Below, piece after piece: positions 39,084 to 48,627 of a stretch of DNA of 64,000 bases (positions within the stretch are counted from its first letter, which is position 1; the number at the start of each line of letters is the position of its first letter). The DNA lies in assembly GCA_026005015.1 (NCBI GenBank), contig BPKG01000001.1, forward strand, positions 248,001 to 312,000, read 5' to 3'. The notes under the pieces are model-generated. The model was not told the origin of the DNA, made no database searches, and saw only the letters and a program-made list of their open reading frames with translations. Position numbers and translations under genes: made by a program. The DNA is from Burkholderiales bacterium. Lineage in GTDB: Bacteria; Pseudomonadota; Gammaproteobacteria; Burkholderiales; UBA6910.

Positions 39084-40427
39084 TCACCCATTGACCGGGG
39101 ACTCGGTCGGGGCGTGCCGCCGGTCCAGGCGGTTGACCAGCAGGCGCAGGAACGCCTTGTTGAACTGGGCCTGGCAGGCATCCGATGCCCGATTGAGGGC
39201 GGCGGCGGGCAACTCTATCAAGGAGCAATCGGTCAGGGCGGTGATCGAGGTGGTTCGCGCCCGGGAGCTTTCCTCGAAATAGAGCATGAGGCCGAAGCAG
39301 TCTCCGGGCTCCAGCCGCTCCAGGGGGGCGCCGTTGCGGGAGACCTGGGCCGTGCCTTCCACCAGGATAAAGCAGGATTCCCCCGCCGTGCCTTCCTGGA
39401 CGATGAGGCTGTCTTCGGGGACCCGGCGCCAGGTAGCCATTCCCAGCACCTCCCAGATCTGGGAGTCCTCGAACCGCTCGAAAAAAGGCAAGCGCCTGAG
39501 GGCGCTGAACTTTTCCGTGTCCGCGGCGGGCTGTCCTGGGGCCTGGAGCTGACCGAACACGGCGGCCAGGTCCCGTGCGAACTCGAGCCAGGTGGGGTAG
39601 CGCTCGTGGAGCTCCTTGCCCATCGCCCGCAGCACGATGCGGTCGAGGGCGGGAGGGATGCCGGGCCGGTGGGCGCTGGGGGGCAGGGGCTCTCCGTGCA
39701 GGATCTCCTCCATGAGCTTCTCGGTCTCCCGGGAATCGTAGGGCAGCCGGCCGGTCAAGAGCCGGTACATCACCACGCCCAGGGAATAGATGTCCGTCTG
39801 GTGGGTGAGATCCTGCTCCCGGATCTGCTCGGGGGACATATAGGCGGGGGAGCCCACGCCGGTCAACTGGGTATGGTCGGCGACCTGGAGAAACGCCGTC
39901 CCGAAGTCGGTTATCTTGATCTCCGTGCCCTGGGTGACCAGGATATTGCCCGGCTTCACGTCCCGGTGGATGACCCCCTGGCGCATGGCGTAATCCAGGG
40001 CCCGGCAGCACTTGAAGATGATTTCCACCACCCGGTCCACGGGCAGGAGCCTTTGGGGATCGCAAAACTGCTGCAGGGTGCCGCCCGGGACGTACTCCAT
40101 CACCAGGTAGCCGAAATCCTCCTCCATGGCGGCGTCATAGATGGCGGCGATGTGGGGGTGCTTGAGCCGGCCCGCCAGGGTAGCCTCGCTCATGAACGCC
40201 CGCATGAAGCGCTTGCTTTCCCGGGCGCCCCTCTGGAGCTGGGGGGAAACGACCTTGACCGCCACTTCCCGGCTAGTGAACGGGTCCTGGGCCAAGTACA
40301 CGCGGCAGGTGGAGCCGCGGCCGAGCTCGCGAATGACCTTGTACTTGCCGACGTATTCGGGGGGAGGCGGGGAACGGTTGTCCGAAGAGGGCATGGGCGC
40401 GGGCTGTCGTGGACCGCCGCCGATCAT
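39084..40427 (-). CDS. Ser/Thr protein kinase with C-terminal cyclic-nucleotide-binding domain
   Basis: This is a 447-aa soluble Hanks-type kinase. The glycine loop is LGRGSTCRVYLA, the ATP Lys is in REVAVKVV, the catalytic loop is VIHRDVKPGNIL, the Mg Asp is in ITDFGTA, and the activation-segment end GSPAYMSPEQI is present. Hence it should be active. After the kinase (about residues 25-285) comes a cNMP-binding domain (about 305-435), with LEPGDCFGLMLYFEESSRARTTSI resembling the phosphate-binding cassette. No membrane segment is visible. It lies 39 bp downstream of arsS on the same strand. A cyclic nucleotide may modulate kinase activity; cAMP is a guess. Confidence 0.88.
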   Translation of the reverse strand: MIGGGPRQPAPMPSSDNRSPPPPEYVGKYKVIRELGRGSTCRVYLAQDPFTSREVAVKVVSPQLQRGARESKRFMRAFMSEATLAGRLKHPHIAAIYDAAMEEDFGYLVMEYVPGGTLQQFCDPQRLLPVDRVVEIIFKCCRALDYAMRQGVIHRDVKPGNILVTQGTEIKITDFGTAFLQVADHTQLTGVGSPAYMSPEQIREQDLTHQTDIYSLGVVMYRLLTGRLPYDSRETEKLMEEILHGEPLPPSAHRPGIPPALDRIVLRAMGKELHERYPTWLEFARDLAAVFGQLQAPGQPAADTEKFSALRRLPFFERFEDSQIWEVLGMATWRRVPEDSLIVQEGTAGESCFILVEGTAQVSRNGAPLERLEPGDCFGLMLYFEESSRARTTSITALTDCSLIELPAAALNRASDACQAQFNKAFLRLLVNRLDRRHAPTESPVNG

Positions 40428-40466
40428 AGCACGCGGCGCTTACGCCTCGAAGGGCGGAACCGCCTT

Positions 40467-41435
40467 TCAGCCGTTTCGCAGCGCTCCGCCGCAGCTCGAT
40501 CCTTGCCCGGCGGTGCAACCGAAGCAGTGGTCGGCCACCAAGATGGGGTTGCCGTCCAGGTCACGGCCCATGAGGTCCTGCAGATGGACCCGGGCGTGGC
40601 CGTTCAGCTTAAGGCCCAAGCCCAGCATCTGGTTGAAGTCGCAGTCGTAGACGAAGCCCCGCCAGTCCACGCTCAGGAGGGAGCGGCACATGACGTGCTC
40701 CAGGTTATCGTCCTGATGGGCGCCCCGCAGGAGTTCCATGTACTGGGCGAACTGCCCCTTGGACACCAGCATGGAGCCGAAGCGCTGGATCGGCATGTTG
40801 GCGAGGACGAACAGGCGGTTGAACCGGATGCCGAAGCGTTCCCCCAGGTGCTCCCGGTAGGCCCGCTCCAGGACGTCCTGGGCGGGAGGAAGCTGAGGTC
40901 CTTGGGGGTTGTAGACCAGGTTAAGGACGAGGGACGACCCTGGCATGCCGTAGCCCAAGGCGTTCAAGCGTTGCAAGGCCCGGATGCTGGCGTCGAAGAC
41001 CCCCTTGCCCCGCTGGCGGTCCACGTTTTCCTCCAGGTAGCAAGGCAGAGAGGCGACCACCTCCACCCGGTGCTCCGCGAGAAACTCGGCCAGGTCCGCC
41101 TGCCCGGGCTGCTCCAGCACGGTCAGGTTACAGCGGTCCATCACCTCTACCCCTAGGGTCCGGGCCTCCCGCACCAGGCGCCGGAACTGGGGATTGAGCT
41201 CCGGGGCCCCTCCGGTCAAGTCCAGGCGGGTCACCTGGGCGGCGGCGACGAAAGCGAGTACCTGGTCTGCCGTCTCGGCGTCCATCATCTCGGTCCGGGT
41301 GGGGCCGGCGTTCACGTGGCAATGGACGCAGGCCTGGTTGCACTTGTATCCCAGGTTGACCTGGAGGGTTTCTAGCTTGCGGCGCCGGATGGCCGGGAAG
41401 GTCGAGTGTCGGAGCAAGGGAAGGGTGGCGTGCAT
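40467..41435 (-). CDS. arsS: ArsS-family radical SAM protein (arsenosugar biosynthesis type)
   Basis: This is a radical SAM enzyme of 322 aa, of the family annotated as arsenosugar biosynthesis radical SAM protein ArsS. The [4Fe-4S] motif is YKCNQACVHCHVNAGP (CxxxCxxC, about residues 32-39). Family-specific segments include MDRCNLTVLEQPGQ, SLPCYLEENVDRQRGKG, NLVYNPQGPQLPP and a Cys-rich C-terminal end VYDCDFNQMLG...HCFGCTAG...SSCGG, which probably binds a second cluster. It is proposed to transfer the SAM ribosyl part to methylated arsenic. Some members are selenoproteins; here the relevant positions are Cys. It lies 39 bp after the TVP38-flavoprotein gene, a common partner. Confidence 0.9.
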   Translation of the reverse strand: MHATLPLLRHSTFPAIRRRKLETLQVNLGYKCNQACVHCHVNAGPTRTEMMDAETADQVLAFVAAAQVTRLDLTGGAPELNPQFRRLVREARTLGVEVMDRCNLTVLEQPGQADLAEFLAEHRVEVVASLPCYLEENVDRQRGKGVFDASIRALQRLNALGYGMPGSSLVLNLVYNPQGPQLPPAQDVLERAYREHLGERFGIRFNRLFVLANMPIQRFGSMLVSKGQFAQYMELLRGAHQDDNLEHVMCRSLLSVDWRGFVYDCDFNQMLGLGLKLNGHARVHLQDLMGRDLDGNPILVADHCFGCTAGQGSSCGGALRNG

Positions 41436-41474
41436 GGGCGTCCGAGGGATGTCGTCAGGGTTGCCGGAATCGGG

Positions 41475-43610
41475 TCAAGCAAGCCGCCACCGGTGATAGC
41501 GGCCCACCCATTCGAGGAGCCTTTGGGGAGCGTGGGCCTTCTTCCACGCCCCCGCCGCGTACTTGTTGGCCTCGGCCAGGGTCGGGTAGATGTGGATCGT
41601 GCCCAGGATCTTGTTGAGCCCGATGCCGTGCCTTATGGCGAGCACGTATTCGGCGATCAGGTCGCCCGCGTGCTCTCCCACGATGGTGACCCCGAGGATC
41701 TTGTCTTTGCCCGGCACCGTCAGCACTTTGACCAGCCCGTGGGCGGCTTCGTCGGCGATGGCCCGGTCCAGGTCGTCGAGGCCGTAGGTGGTCACCTCGT
41801 AGTCGATGCCCCGTTCCTTGGCGTCTTGCTCGTTGAGCCCCACCCGGGCCACTTCCGGGTCGGTGAAGGTGGCCCAGGGGACCACGGAGTAATCGGCGCG
41901 GAACTTGTGGAACTGGCCGAACAGAGCGTTAACCGTCGCGTACCAAGCCTGGTGGGCGGCGGTATGGGTGAACTGGAACGGCCCGGCCACATCGCCGCAC
42001 ACGTAGATGTTGGGGTAGATCGTCTGCAGGAACTCGTTGGCCTCGATGGTGCGGCTCTGGTTGACCGGAATGCCCAGCTCCTCGAGCCCGTAGCCGGTGG
42101 TGTTGGGGACGCGCCCCACCGCCACCAGCAGGTCGTCGAAGGGGAGGCGCACCTCGGCTCCGTCCCGCTCAGCGACGAGAATTTTCTCGCCGTTTTCCGT
42201 GAGAAAACGCTTGGCCTTGTGGCCGATGCGCACGTCGATGCCCTCCTTACGGAAACGCTGCAGCACCATTTCGGAGATTTCCGGATCTTCCCTGATCAGG
42301 AGCCGGGGCAGCATTTCCACCTGGGTCACCCGGGAGCCGAAACGGGCAAAGGCCTGGGCCAGCTCGCATCCGATGGGTCCGCCTCCCAGCACCAGCAGCC
42401 GTCGCGGCAGCCGCCGGAGGGCCCACACGGTGTCCGAAGTGAGGTAGCCCGTGTCCTCGATGCCCGGGATCGGAGGGACCAGGGGGCGGGCGCCGGCGGC
42501 GATCACGATGCTGCGGGTGGTAAGGGTGCGCCCGTTCACTTCCACCGTGAAGGGGGAGGCGATGCGGGCTTCGCCTTGAATCACTTCGACGCCCAGGCGG
42601 GTGTAACGTTCCACCGAATCGTGGGGGGCGACCGTGCGGATCACCCGCTGCACCCGCTCCATCACCTCGGCGAAATCGAACTCCACCTGGATGGAGCGCA
42701 GCCCGAACTCCCGGGCGCGCCTGGCCTGGGCCAGGAGCTTGGCGGTGCGCAGCAGCGCCTTGGACGGCACGCAGCCGGTGTTGAGGCAGTCCCCGCCCAT
42801 GCGGTCTTTTTCGATGAGGGTCACCTTGGCGCGCACCGCGGCGGCAATGTAGGCGGCCACCAGGCCCGCGGAGCCGGCCCCAATTACCACCAGGTTGCGA
42901 TCGAACCTCGCGGGCCGGGGCCAGCGGGCGTAGACCCGCCGAACGCGCATCAGCGCCACGATCTTCTTCGCGATGAGGGGGAAGATCCCCAGCAGGGCGA
43001 AGGAGGCGAGCAGGGTGGGCGAAAGGATGCCCGACAGGCTTTCCAGGCGGGCGAGCTGGGTGCCGGCGTTCACATACACGATCGTTCCGGGGAACATGCC
43101 CAGCTGGCTCACCCAATAGAAGGTCCAGGTCTTCATGGAGGTCAGCCCCATGGCCAGGTTGATCATGAAGAACGGGAACACCGGCACCAGCCGCAGGGCG
43201 AAGAGGTAGAATGCACCTTCCCGCTCGATCCCCGCGTTGATCGCCTGGAGCTTGTCCCGGAAGCGGCTCTGGATGGCGTCGCGGAACAGGAAACGGCTGG
43301 CGAGAAAGGCGAGCGTCGCCCCGATGCTGGAGGCGAAGGACACGATCACGGTTCCCCACAGCAGCCCGAAGATGGCACCGGCCACCAGGGTCATGAGGGC
43401 CGCGCCGGGTAGCGACAGGCCGGCGACCGCCACGTAGAGCGCGAAAAACCCCATAGCGCTCGCGAGGGGGTGGGCGTGGTGATAGGCCACGATGGCCGCC
43501 TGCTGGGCCCTGAAGTGCTCCAGGGTGAGATAGCGGTCCAGGCCGGAAGCGAAAAAGGCCGCGACCAGGCCCGCGAGGGCCAGCAGGACGATCAGGCGCA
43601 CCTTGGTCAT
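41475..43610 (-). CDS. TVP38/TMEM64 membrane domain fused to a mercuric reductase-like FAD disulfide oxidoreductase
   Basis: This is a 711-aa fusion. Residues 1 to about 225 form a TVP38/TMEM64 (SNARE-associated, DedA-like) membrane domain with several helices and GAALMTLVAGAIFGLLWGT. From about 235 onward it is a pyridine nucleotide-disulphide oxidoreductase: FAD motif VVIGAGSAGLVAAYIAA, redox-active pair GGDCLNTGCVPSKAL, NAD motif LLVLGGGPIGCELAQAF, VCGDVAGPFQFTHTA and a dimerisation domain. A fused membrane anchor places the reductase at the membrane. The substrate is unknown; it is linked to ArsS by operon order. GAGGA precedes the ATG at 43610. Confidence 0.9.
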   Translation of the reverse strand: MTKVRLIVLLALAGLVAAFFASGLDRYLTLEHFRAQQAAIVAYHHAHPLASAMGFFALYVAVAGLSLPGAALMTLVAGAIFGLLWGTVIVSFASSIGATLAFLASRFLFRDAIQSRFRDKLQAINAGIEREGAFYLFALRLVPVFPFFMINLAMGLTSMKTWTFYWVSQLGMFPGTIVYVNAGTQLARLESLSGILSPTLLASFALLGIFPLIAKKIVALMRVRRVYARWPRPARFDRNLVVIGAGSAGLVAAYIAAAVRAKVTLIEKDRMGGDCLNTGCVPSKALLRTAKLLAQARRAREFGLRSIQVEFDFAEVMERVQRVIRTVAPHDSVERYTRLGVEVIQGEARIASPFTVEVNGRTLTTRSIVIAAGARPLVPPIPGIEDTGYLTSDTVWALRRLPRRLLVLGGGPIGCELAQAFARFGSRVTQVEMLPRLLIREDPEISEMVLQRFRKEGIDVRIGHKAKRFLTENGEKILVAERDGAEVRLPFDDLLVAVGRVPNTTGYGLEELGIPVNQSRTIEANEFLQTIYPNIYVCGDVAGPFQFTHTAAHQAWYATVNALFGQFHKFRADYSVVPWATFTDPEVARVGLNEQDAKERGIDYEVTTYGLDDLDRAIADEAAHGLVKVLTVPGKDKILGVTIVGEHAGDLIAEYVLAIRHGIGLNKILGTIHIYPTLAEANKYAAGAWKKAHAPQRLLEWVGRYHRWRLA

Positions 43611-43700
43611 AGCGGTTTCCTCGAAGGAGGCATCCGGAGGGCCGGGGAAGCCGGCGGCGCCGGGGTTTTGCCCACTTGGTCGCTCCTTGCGTCGGGATCC

Positions 43701-44345
43701 TTACATGCCCTTACGGCTGGCGCGGCGGGATCCGGAATGGGCGTCGAGCAGGGGTTTGAGGGCCGGCCACACGTTATCGAGCATCAGCGCCTGGGCGGGC
43801 TCGCCGGGATGGATCCCGTCGGCCTGGAAAAACTCCAGGCGCTCGCCGAAGCCCTCCAGCAGGAAGGGCACCAGGGGCACCCCGTAGCGCCGGGCGAGCG
43901 CGGGGAAGAGGGCGTGGAACTTTTCGATGTAAGGTCTGCCGTAGTTGGGTGGCAAACGTATGCCGGCGAGAACGACGCGCGCTCCTCGAGCCTGCGCCGC
44001 TTCGATGATGGCCGCCAGATTGTCCCGGGTGGTCTCCGGGGCGAGCCCCCGCAGGCCATCGTTTCCTCCCAGGGCCACAATGAGGACTTCGGGCCGATGG
44101 CGCTCGAGGAGCCCCGCGACGCGATTGCGCCCGCCCAGGGTGGTTTCACCGCTTACGCTGGCATTGACCACCTGGTGGGGATAGCCCAGGGCGTGCAGCC
44201 GCGCTTCGAGCAACGCGACCCAGCCGCTTCCCGCCGGGAGGCCGTAGCCCGAAGAGAGGCTATCGCCGAGTACCACGATGACCGGCCCGGCGAAGGCGGC
44301 GGGAGAGGCCGCCAGCCAGACCAACAAGATCAGTCTCTTCAACAT
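43701..44345 (-). CDS. tesA: TesA-type GDSL thioesterase/arylesterase, periplasmic
   Basis: This is an exported SGNH hydrolase of 214 aa, related to E. coli TesA (acyl-CoA thioesterase I, protease I and lysophospholipase L1 activities). A signal peptide spans residues 1-19 (MLKRLILLVWLAASPAAFA). The block I nucleophile is VLGDSLSSGYG, block II is the Gly in SVSGETT, block III is ALGGNDGLRG, and block V is DGIHP with the catalytic Asp/His. Its ATG shares the palindrome CATG (44343-44346) with the divergent ABC ATPase gene, as in the tesA-ybbA arrangement of enterobacteria. Confidence 0.92.
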   Translation of the reverse strand: MLKRLILLVWLAASPAAFAGPVIVVLGDSLSSGYGLPAGSGWVALLEARLHALGYPHQVVNASVSGETTLGGRNRVAGLLERHRPEVLIVALGGNDGLRGLAPETTRDNLAAIIEAAQARGARVVLAGIRLPPNYGRPYIEKFHALFPALARRYGVPLVPFLLEGFGERLEFFQADGIHPGEPAQALMLDNVWPALKPLLDAHSGSRRASRKGM

Positions 44346-45039
44346 GGGTCAGAACGACAAGGCATTGCTGCGCGCCTGCGGCTTGGGCAAGCGGGTGAAT
44401 GTGGGGGAGCGCACCCTCGCCATTTTGAGCGATGTGAGCTTTGAGGTCGAGCTGGGGGAGGCCGTCGCGGTGGTGGGCGCCTCGGGGTCCGGGAAAACCA
44501 CCCTGCTGGGACTGCTGGCGGGGCTGGACGTTCCCACCGAGGGGCGGGTGTACCTGGACGGGATCGACCTGTTTTCCCTGGACGAGGATGCCCGGGCGCG
44601 GCTTCGGCGCGACGCCATCGGCTTCGTGTTCCAGTCGTTCCAGCTCTTGCCGGCCATGACGGCACTGGAGAACGTGATGCTGCCCCTGGAGCTGGCGGGA
44701 AGGCGCGACGCGCGCCGGGCGGCGCTGGGGCTGCTCGAGCGGGTGGGGCTGGGGGAGCGCCTCCATCACTATCCTCGACAGCTTTCGGGGGGCGAGCAGC
44801 AACGGGTGGCCCTAGCCCGCGCCTTCGCTTCCACGCCCCGGCTGCTCCTCGCCGACGAGCCGACGGGCAACCTGGACCCGGCGACCGGCGAGGAGATCAT
44901 CGCCCTCATGTTCGACCTGAACCGGGAGCGGGGCACCACCCTGGTCCTGGTCACCCATGATCCGGCGGTCTCGCAGCGCTGCCATCGCCAGTTGCGGCTC
45001 CACGGGGGGCGGCTCCTGAACGGGGAGGATCGTCCGTGA
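44344..45039 (+). CDS. ybbA: YbbA-type ABC transporter ATP-binding protein
   Basis: This is a 231-aa ATPase of the LolD/MacB-like group, working with the following FtsX-type permease. Walker A is GASGSGKTTLLG, the Q loop is VFQSFQLLP, the signature is LSGGEQQRVALA, Walker B is LLLADEPTGNLD, and the switch His is in VTHD. The start at 44344 (MGQNDKALL) overlaps the divergent tesA start. An upstream ATG at 44278 would lie inside tesA and adds a poorly conserved extension. Its stop overlaps the permease start (GTGA). Confidence 0.9.
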   Translation: MGQNDKALLRACGLGKRVNVGERTLAILSDVSFEVELGEAVAVVGASGSGKTTLLGLLAGLDVPTEGRVYLDGIDLFSLDEDARARLRRDAIGFVFQSFQLLPAMTALENVMLPLELAGRRDARRAALGLLERVGLGERLHHYPRQLSGGEQQRVALARAFASTPRLLLADEPTGNLDPATGEEIIALMFDLNRERGTTLVLVTHDPAVSQRCHRQLRLHGGRLLNGEDRP

Positions 45040-47536
45040 CCCTGGCGCAGGAGCTCTTCCTCGCGTTTCGTTTCCTGGGACGCGACCTGCGGGCGGGGGA
45101 GCTGCGGGTGCTCACGCTGGCGCTCGCGATCGGGGTGGCCGCCGTGACCACGGTGGGATTCTTCAACGACCGGGTTCGCGCGGCTCTGGTGGCCCAGGCC
45201 AACCGCCTGTTGGGGGCCGACCTGGTGGTGGCCGGGGACCGACCCCTTCCCGAGCGCTTCCGGAAAGAGGCCCAGGCCCTGGGGCTTGCCACCGCGGCGC
45301 TCATCAAGTTTCCCAGCATGGCCTTTGCCGACGAGCGCAGCCTCCTGGTGGATGTGCGGGCCGTGGAGCAGGGCTATCCCCTGCGGGGCGAGCTGCGGGT
45401 AGCGGACGCGGTGGGGATGCGCCCGGCGCGGCGCAGCGCGCCGGCGCCCGGGACCGTGTGGGTGGACCCGCGGGTGCTCTCCCGCCTGGGCCTTGCGGTG
45501 GGGGACCGGCTCTGGCTGGGGGAGCGCTCCTTCGCCATCGGGGGCGTGATCGAGCAGGAGCCCGAGAGCGTGGCGGGTTTCTTCAACCTGGGGGCCCGAG
45601 TGATCCTCAACCTGGAAGACCTGCCCGGCACGGGGCTCATCCAGCCCGGCAGCCGCATTCGCTACCACCTGCTGGTGGCGGGCCCCCCGTCCGCGGTGGA
45701 GCGGTTCCACGGCTTCGCCGCTCGCGTCCGTCGGCCCCGGCCAGAAGGTGGACAGCATCCGGGACGCCCGGCCCGAGATCCGCTCGGGGCTCGAGCGGGC
45801 GGAGCGGTTCCTGGCGTTGGCTTCCCTCGCCGCGGTGATCCTGGCGGCGGTGGCGGTGGCCCTCGCCGCCCGCCGGTACTTGCAGCGGCATTTCGACGCC
45901 TGCGCCATGCTGCGCTGCCTGGGGGCGAGCCAGGGGTCTATCCTGAGGATCTACGGCGGGGAATTTCTGTTCCTGGGATTGACCGCGGGCGCGGCGGGAG
46001 CGCTCCTGGGCTGGGCGGGCCATGGGGGCCTTCTCGTGCTGCTCGCCCCGGTGGTGGGCGGCGGGCTGCCGCCGCCGGGGCTAGCGCCTCTTCTCGAAGG
46101 CTACGCCGCTGGATTCGTGCTGCTCTTCGGCTTCGCCATGCCGCCCCTGGCGGCGCTTGCCCGGGTGCCGACCCTGCGGGTGCTGCGCCGGGAATTGGGA
46201 GTGCCCGGGAGCGCCGGGATTCTGGGTTATGCCTTCGGCATCGCGGCGAGTCGCCGCCCTCGTCCTCCGGCAAGCGGGGGACTGGCAGTTGGGGCGCGTC
46301 GTGCTCCTGGGCGCGGCGGCGGCGCTCGCCGCGGCGGGCGCCCTGTCGTGGCTCCTGGTCCGGGGGCTCGCCGCCCTGAGCGGAAACGGCACGGGCGCCT
46401 GGCGCATGGGGCTTGCCAATCTCCGGCGCCGCCCGTTTTCCACCGCCGTCCAGGCCGCCGCCGTGGCGATGGGGTTGATGGCCATGCTGCTGCTCACCCT
46501 GGTGCGGGGCGATCTCCTCCAGAGCTGGCGATCCAGCTTGCCCCCGGATGCGCCTAACCGGTTCCTGGTGAACATCCAGCCGGACCAGCGGCAAGCCTTG
46601 GGGCGCTTCTTCGAGGCGCAGGGTATCCCCCCTCCCAAGACCTACCCCATGGTGCGGGCGCGGCTCGCGGCGATCAACGGCCGGCCCGTCTCCTCGGCCG
46701 ATTACGCCGACGAGCGGGCCAAGCGTCTCATCGACCGGGAATTCAACCTGTCCTGGGCGGAGACGCTGCAGACGGATAACCGCATCGTGGCGGGACGCTG
46801 GTGGACCCCCGAAGACCGGGGACACGCCGCCTTCTCCGTGGAGCAGGGGATCGCCGAGACCCTGGGCATCCGGCTGGGGGATACGCTCACCTATGACATC
46901 GCGGGGGCTACCTTGTCCGGTCCGGTCACGAGCCTGCGCAGCGTGGATTGGGATTCCTTCCGGGTCAATTTCTTCGTGGTGATGTCGCCGGGCGTCCTGG
47001 ACGGCTACCCGACGAGCGATGTCGCGAGCTTTCATCTGCCCCGGGCACGGAGCGAGGTCATGGACGCCCTGGTCAAGCGCTTTCCCAACCTGCTGGTCAT
47101 CGACGTGGCGGCGGTCCTTGCCCAGGTGCAGGCCCTCATGGATCAGGTGATCCGGGCCATCGAGTTCGTTTTCCTGTTCACCCTGGCCGCGGGGGTGCTG
47201 GTGCTCTACGCCGCCATCGCGGCGACCCGGGACGAACGGCTGGCGGATGCGGCCATCCTGCGCACCCTCGGCGCCCAGGCGGCCCAGTTGCGGGCGATCC
47301 ACCTGGTGGAATTCGCGCTGATCGGCCTGATCGCGGGCGTGGTGGCGGCGTTCGGCGCCACCGCCGTAGGCTGGGCCGTGTCCACCCGGGTGCTGAACGT
47401 CCCTTTCCAGATGAACAAGACCCTCTGGATCGCCGGCATCCTGGCGGGCACCGCGGGCGTGGCGCTGGCCGGATGGCTGGGAACGCGCCGGGTCGCCGAG
47501 CAGCCGCCGCTCAAGGTCTTGAACGCCGTGGCTTAG
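45036..47536 (+). CDS. ybbP: YbbP-type ABC transporter permease, two frameshifts
   Basis: This is an FtsX/MacB-superfamily permease of about 833 aa. Two MacB/FtsX units are visible. One has an N-terminal helix (LRVLTLALAIGVAAVTTVGFF), a large extracytoplasmic domain and helices around LALASLAAVILAAVAVALAARRYL. The second unit has MGLMAMLLLTLVRGDLLQSW and terminal helices FVFLFTLAAGVLVLYAAIAATRDERLADAAILRTLGA. Slips occur near 45720-45740 and 46235-46250; each needs one base removed. Both fall in otherwise conserved regions, so sequencing error is plausible. The family is proposed to export or extract lipophilic compounds; the E. coli function is unresolved. Confidence 0.88.
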
Positions 47537-47609
47537 CCGGGCTCCGAGCGGCTTGGACGGGCAAAGGGCCGCCGAGTAAACTTTCGTTCCGGTGCGGCAG
47601 TTGCGCCGC

Positions 47610-47699
47610 GGAAGGGTGGCAGAGCGGTTGAATGCACCTGACTTGAAATCAGGCGCACCCGCGAGGGTGCCGTGGGTTCGAATCCCACCCCTTCCGCCA
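47610..47699 (+). tRNA. tRNA-Ser(TGA), integration target
   Basis: The acceptor GGAAGGG pairs with CCCTTCC. The anticodon loop CTTGAAA gives TGA. A long variable arm and CCA are present. The last 14 bases are repeated at 54905-54918, marking this gene as the attachment site of the adjacent island. Confidence 0.95.
47686..47699 (+). repeat. attL direct repeat (CACCCCTTCCGCCA)
   Basis: These are the 14 final bases of tRNA-Ser(TGA), identical to 54905-54918. They form the left boundary of the island. Confidence 0.85.
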
Positions 47700-47752
47700 T
47701 ATCTTGCTAGCAGCTTATTGATATTGCGAGACTTTTTGAAAACAAGCCGCGC

Positions 47753-47774
47753 CAGTTGTTACGGCAGTTGTTAC
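47753..47774. repeat. Left-end 12-bp spaced direct repeats, possible integrase arm sites
   Basis: CAGTTGTTAC occurs at 47753-47762 and 47765-47774, a 12-bp spacing. A similar GTGTTAC pair with the same spacing is at the other end of the island. The region 47700-47985 has no other supported feature. Confidence 0.4.
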
Positions 47775-47985
47775 ACGATGCGTTTGCTTGCCTATCGTCA
47801 ACTTGGCGGCAGCCGCGTCCCATGCGAGAGAAGGGGCGGCCACAGAAGGGCCTACAGGCTGTTTTTCGTGGACGGGATAGGGGAAAGTATTACCCGGCCT
47901 TCAATCGCCGTTTCTGGGGCCTTCTAGGGGCAAACGGACGTCTGCGGCCTAGGCCAGCTCGTCGGCCTCAACCATGCAGGATCGC

Positions 47986-48393
47986 CTACCGCCCAGAAAG
48001 CGCTTTCTCCAGCGCCTCGATTCGTGCCGCAAGGTCGCCGGTCTCGATTGCTTTGCGCCGATGCTCGACAAGCGCGGCAAGCGCCTCGCCCTGACTCGGC
48101 ATAAGCTCTCCGGCGGCCACAGCCCGCAGGATCGCGTCCTGCGCAGCATCGCAACCGGCAACGTCCGCCACGTCCGGCAGGTCGATGCTGACAGGATTCT
48201 CCCGCAGCGGCGGCACGATCCGGTCGAGACACATGCGCAGGGCCTGCGCGTCGCCGTCCAGGGCAAGCTGGATGGCCTTTGCAACAAGCGACTCGGCATG
48301 AGCCTCGAACAGCTCACGGCGTTGCACGCGACGATCCTTGATTCCTCTCGGTCGCCCAGCAGGATTGCCACTTTGTCCAGGTTTGAACACCAT
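47986..48393 (-). CDS. DUF5681-type protein (KPGQSGNPAGRP motif)
   Basis: This is a 135-aa phage- or island-associated protein that begins MVFKPGQSGNPAGRPRG, the signature of the DUF5681 family often found near terminase or packaging genes. The rest is helical and basic then acidic. The start at 48393 is favoured by GGGGAGGAAT just upstream. It is the last gene before the left end of the island. A role in DNA packaging or recognition is suggested by family context only. Confidence 0.75.
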   Translation of the reverse strand: MVFKPGQSGNPAGRPRGIKDRRVQRRELFEAHAESLVAKAIQLALDGDAQALRMCLDRIVPPLRENPVSIDLPDVADVAGCDAAQDAILRAVAAGELMPSQGEALAALVEHRRKAIETGDLAARIEALEKALSGR

Positions 48394-48414
48394 ATTCCTC
48401 CCCAATTGATGCGA

Positions 48415-48627
48415 TCAAATGACACGCCGAACAAGGAATATGTCGTGCTCGGTCACTCCGAGTTCCACCCGACACCGCTCCAGAAAGTGCCCCGCATCTT
48501 CACCACTCCGGCGCTCGATGGTCACCCCGCCAGACGTGACGGTGTTGCCAGCCCAGACCGCGGCGATGAATCGGACACGCGGACGCAACCGTTCTTCAAG
48601 CACAGCAACACGCTTCGACACGCTCAT
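48415..48627 (-). CDS. Hypothetical 70-aa island protein
   Basis: This is a small protein starting MSVSKRVAVLEERL, with a predicted coiled start and a beta-rich core (VRFIAAVWAGNTV, VTIERRSGED). Its start overlaps the stop of the next upstream gene by 4 bp, so it is part of the island operon. I recognise no function. Confidence 0.6.
   Translation of the reverse strand: MSVSKRVAVLEERLRPRVRFIAAVWAGNTVTSGGVTIERRSGEDAGHFLERCRVELGVTEHDIFLVRRVI

Noticed and set aside
39114-41156. 680-codon plus-strand frame
   Set aside because: It is antisense to the kinase and ArsS genes, both of which have complete motif sets.
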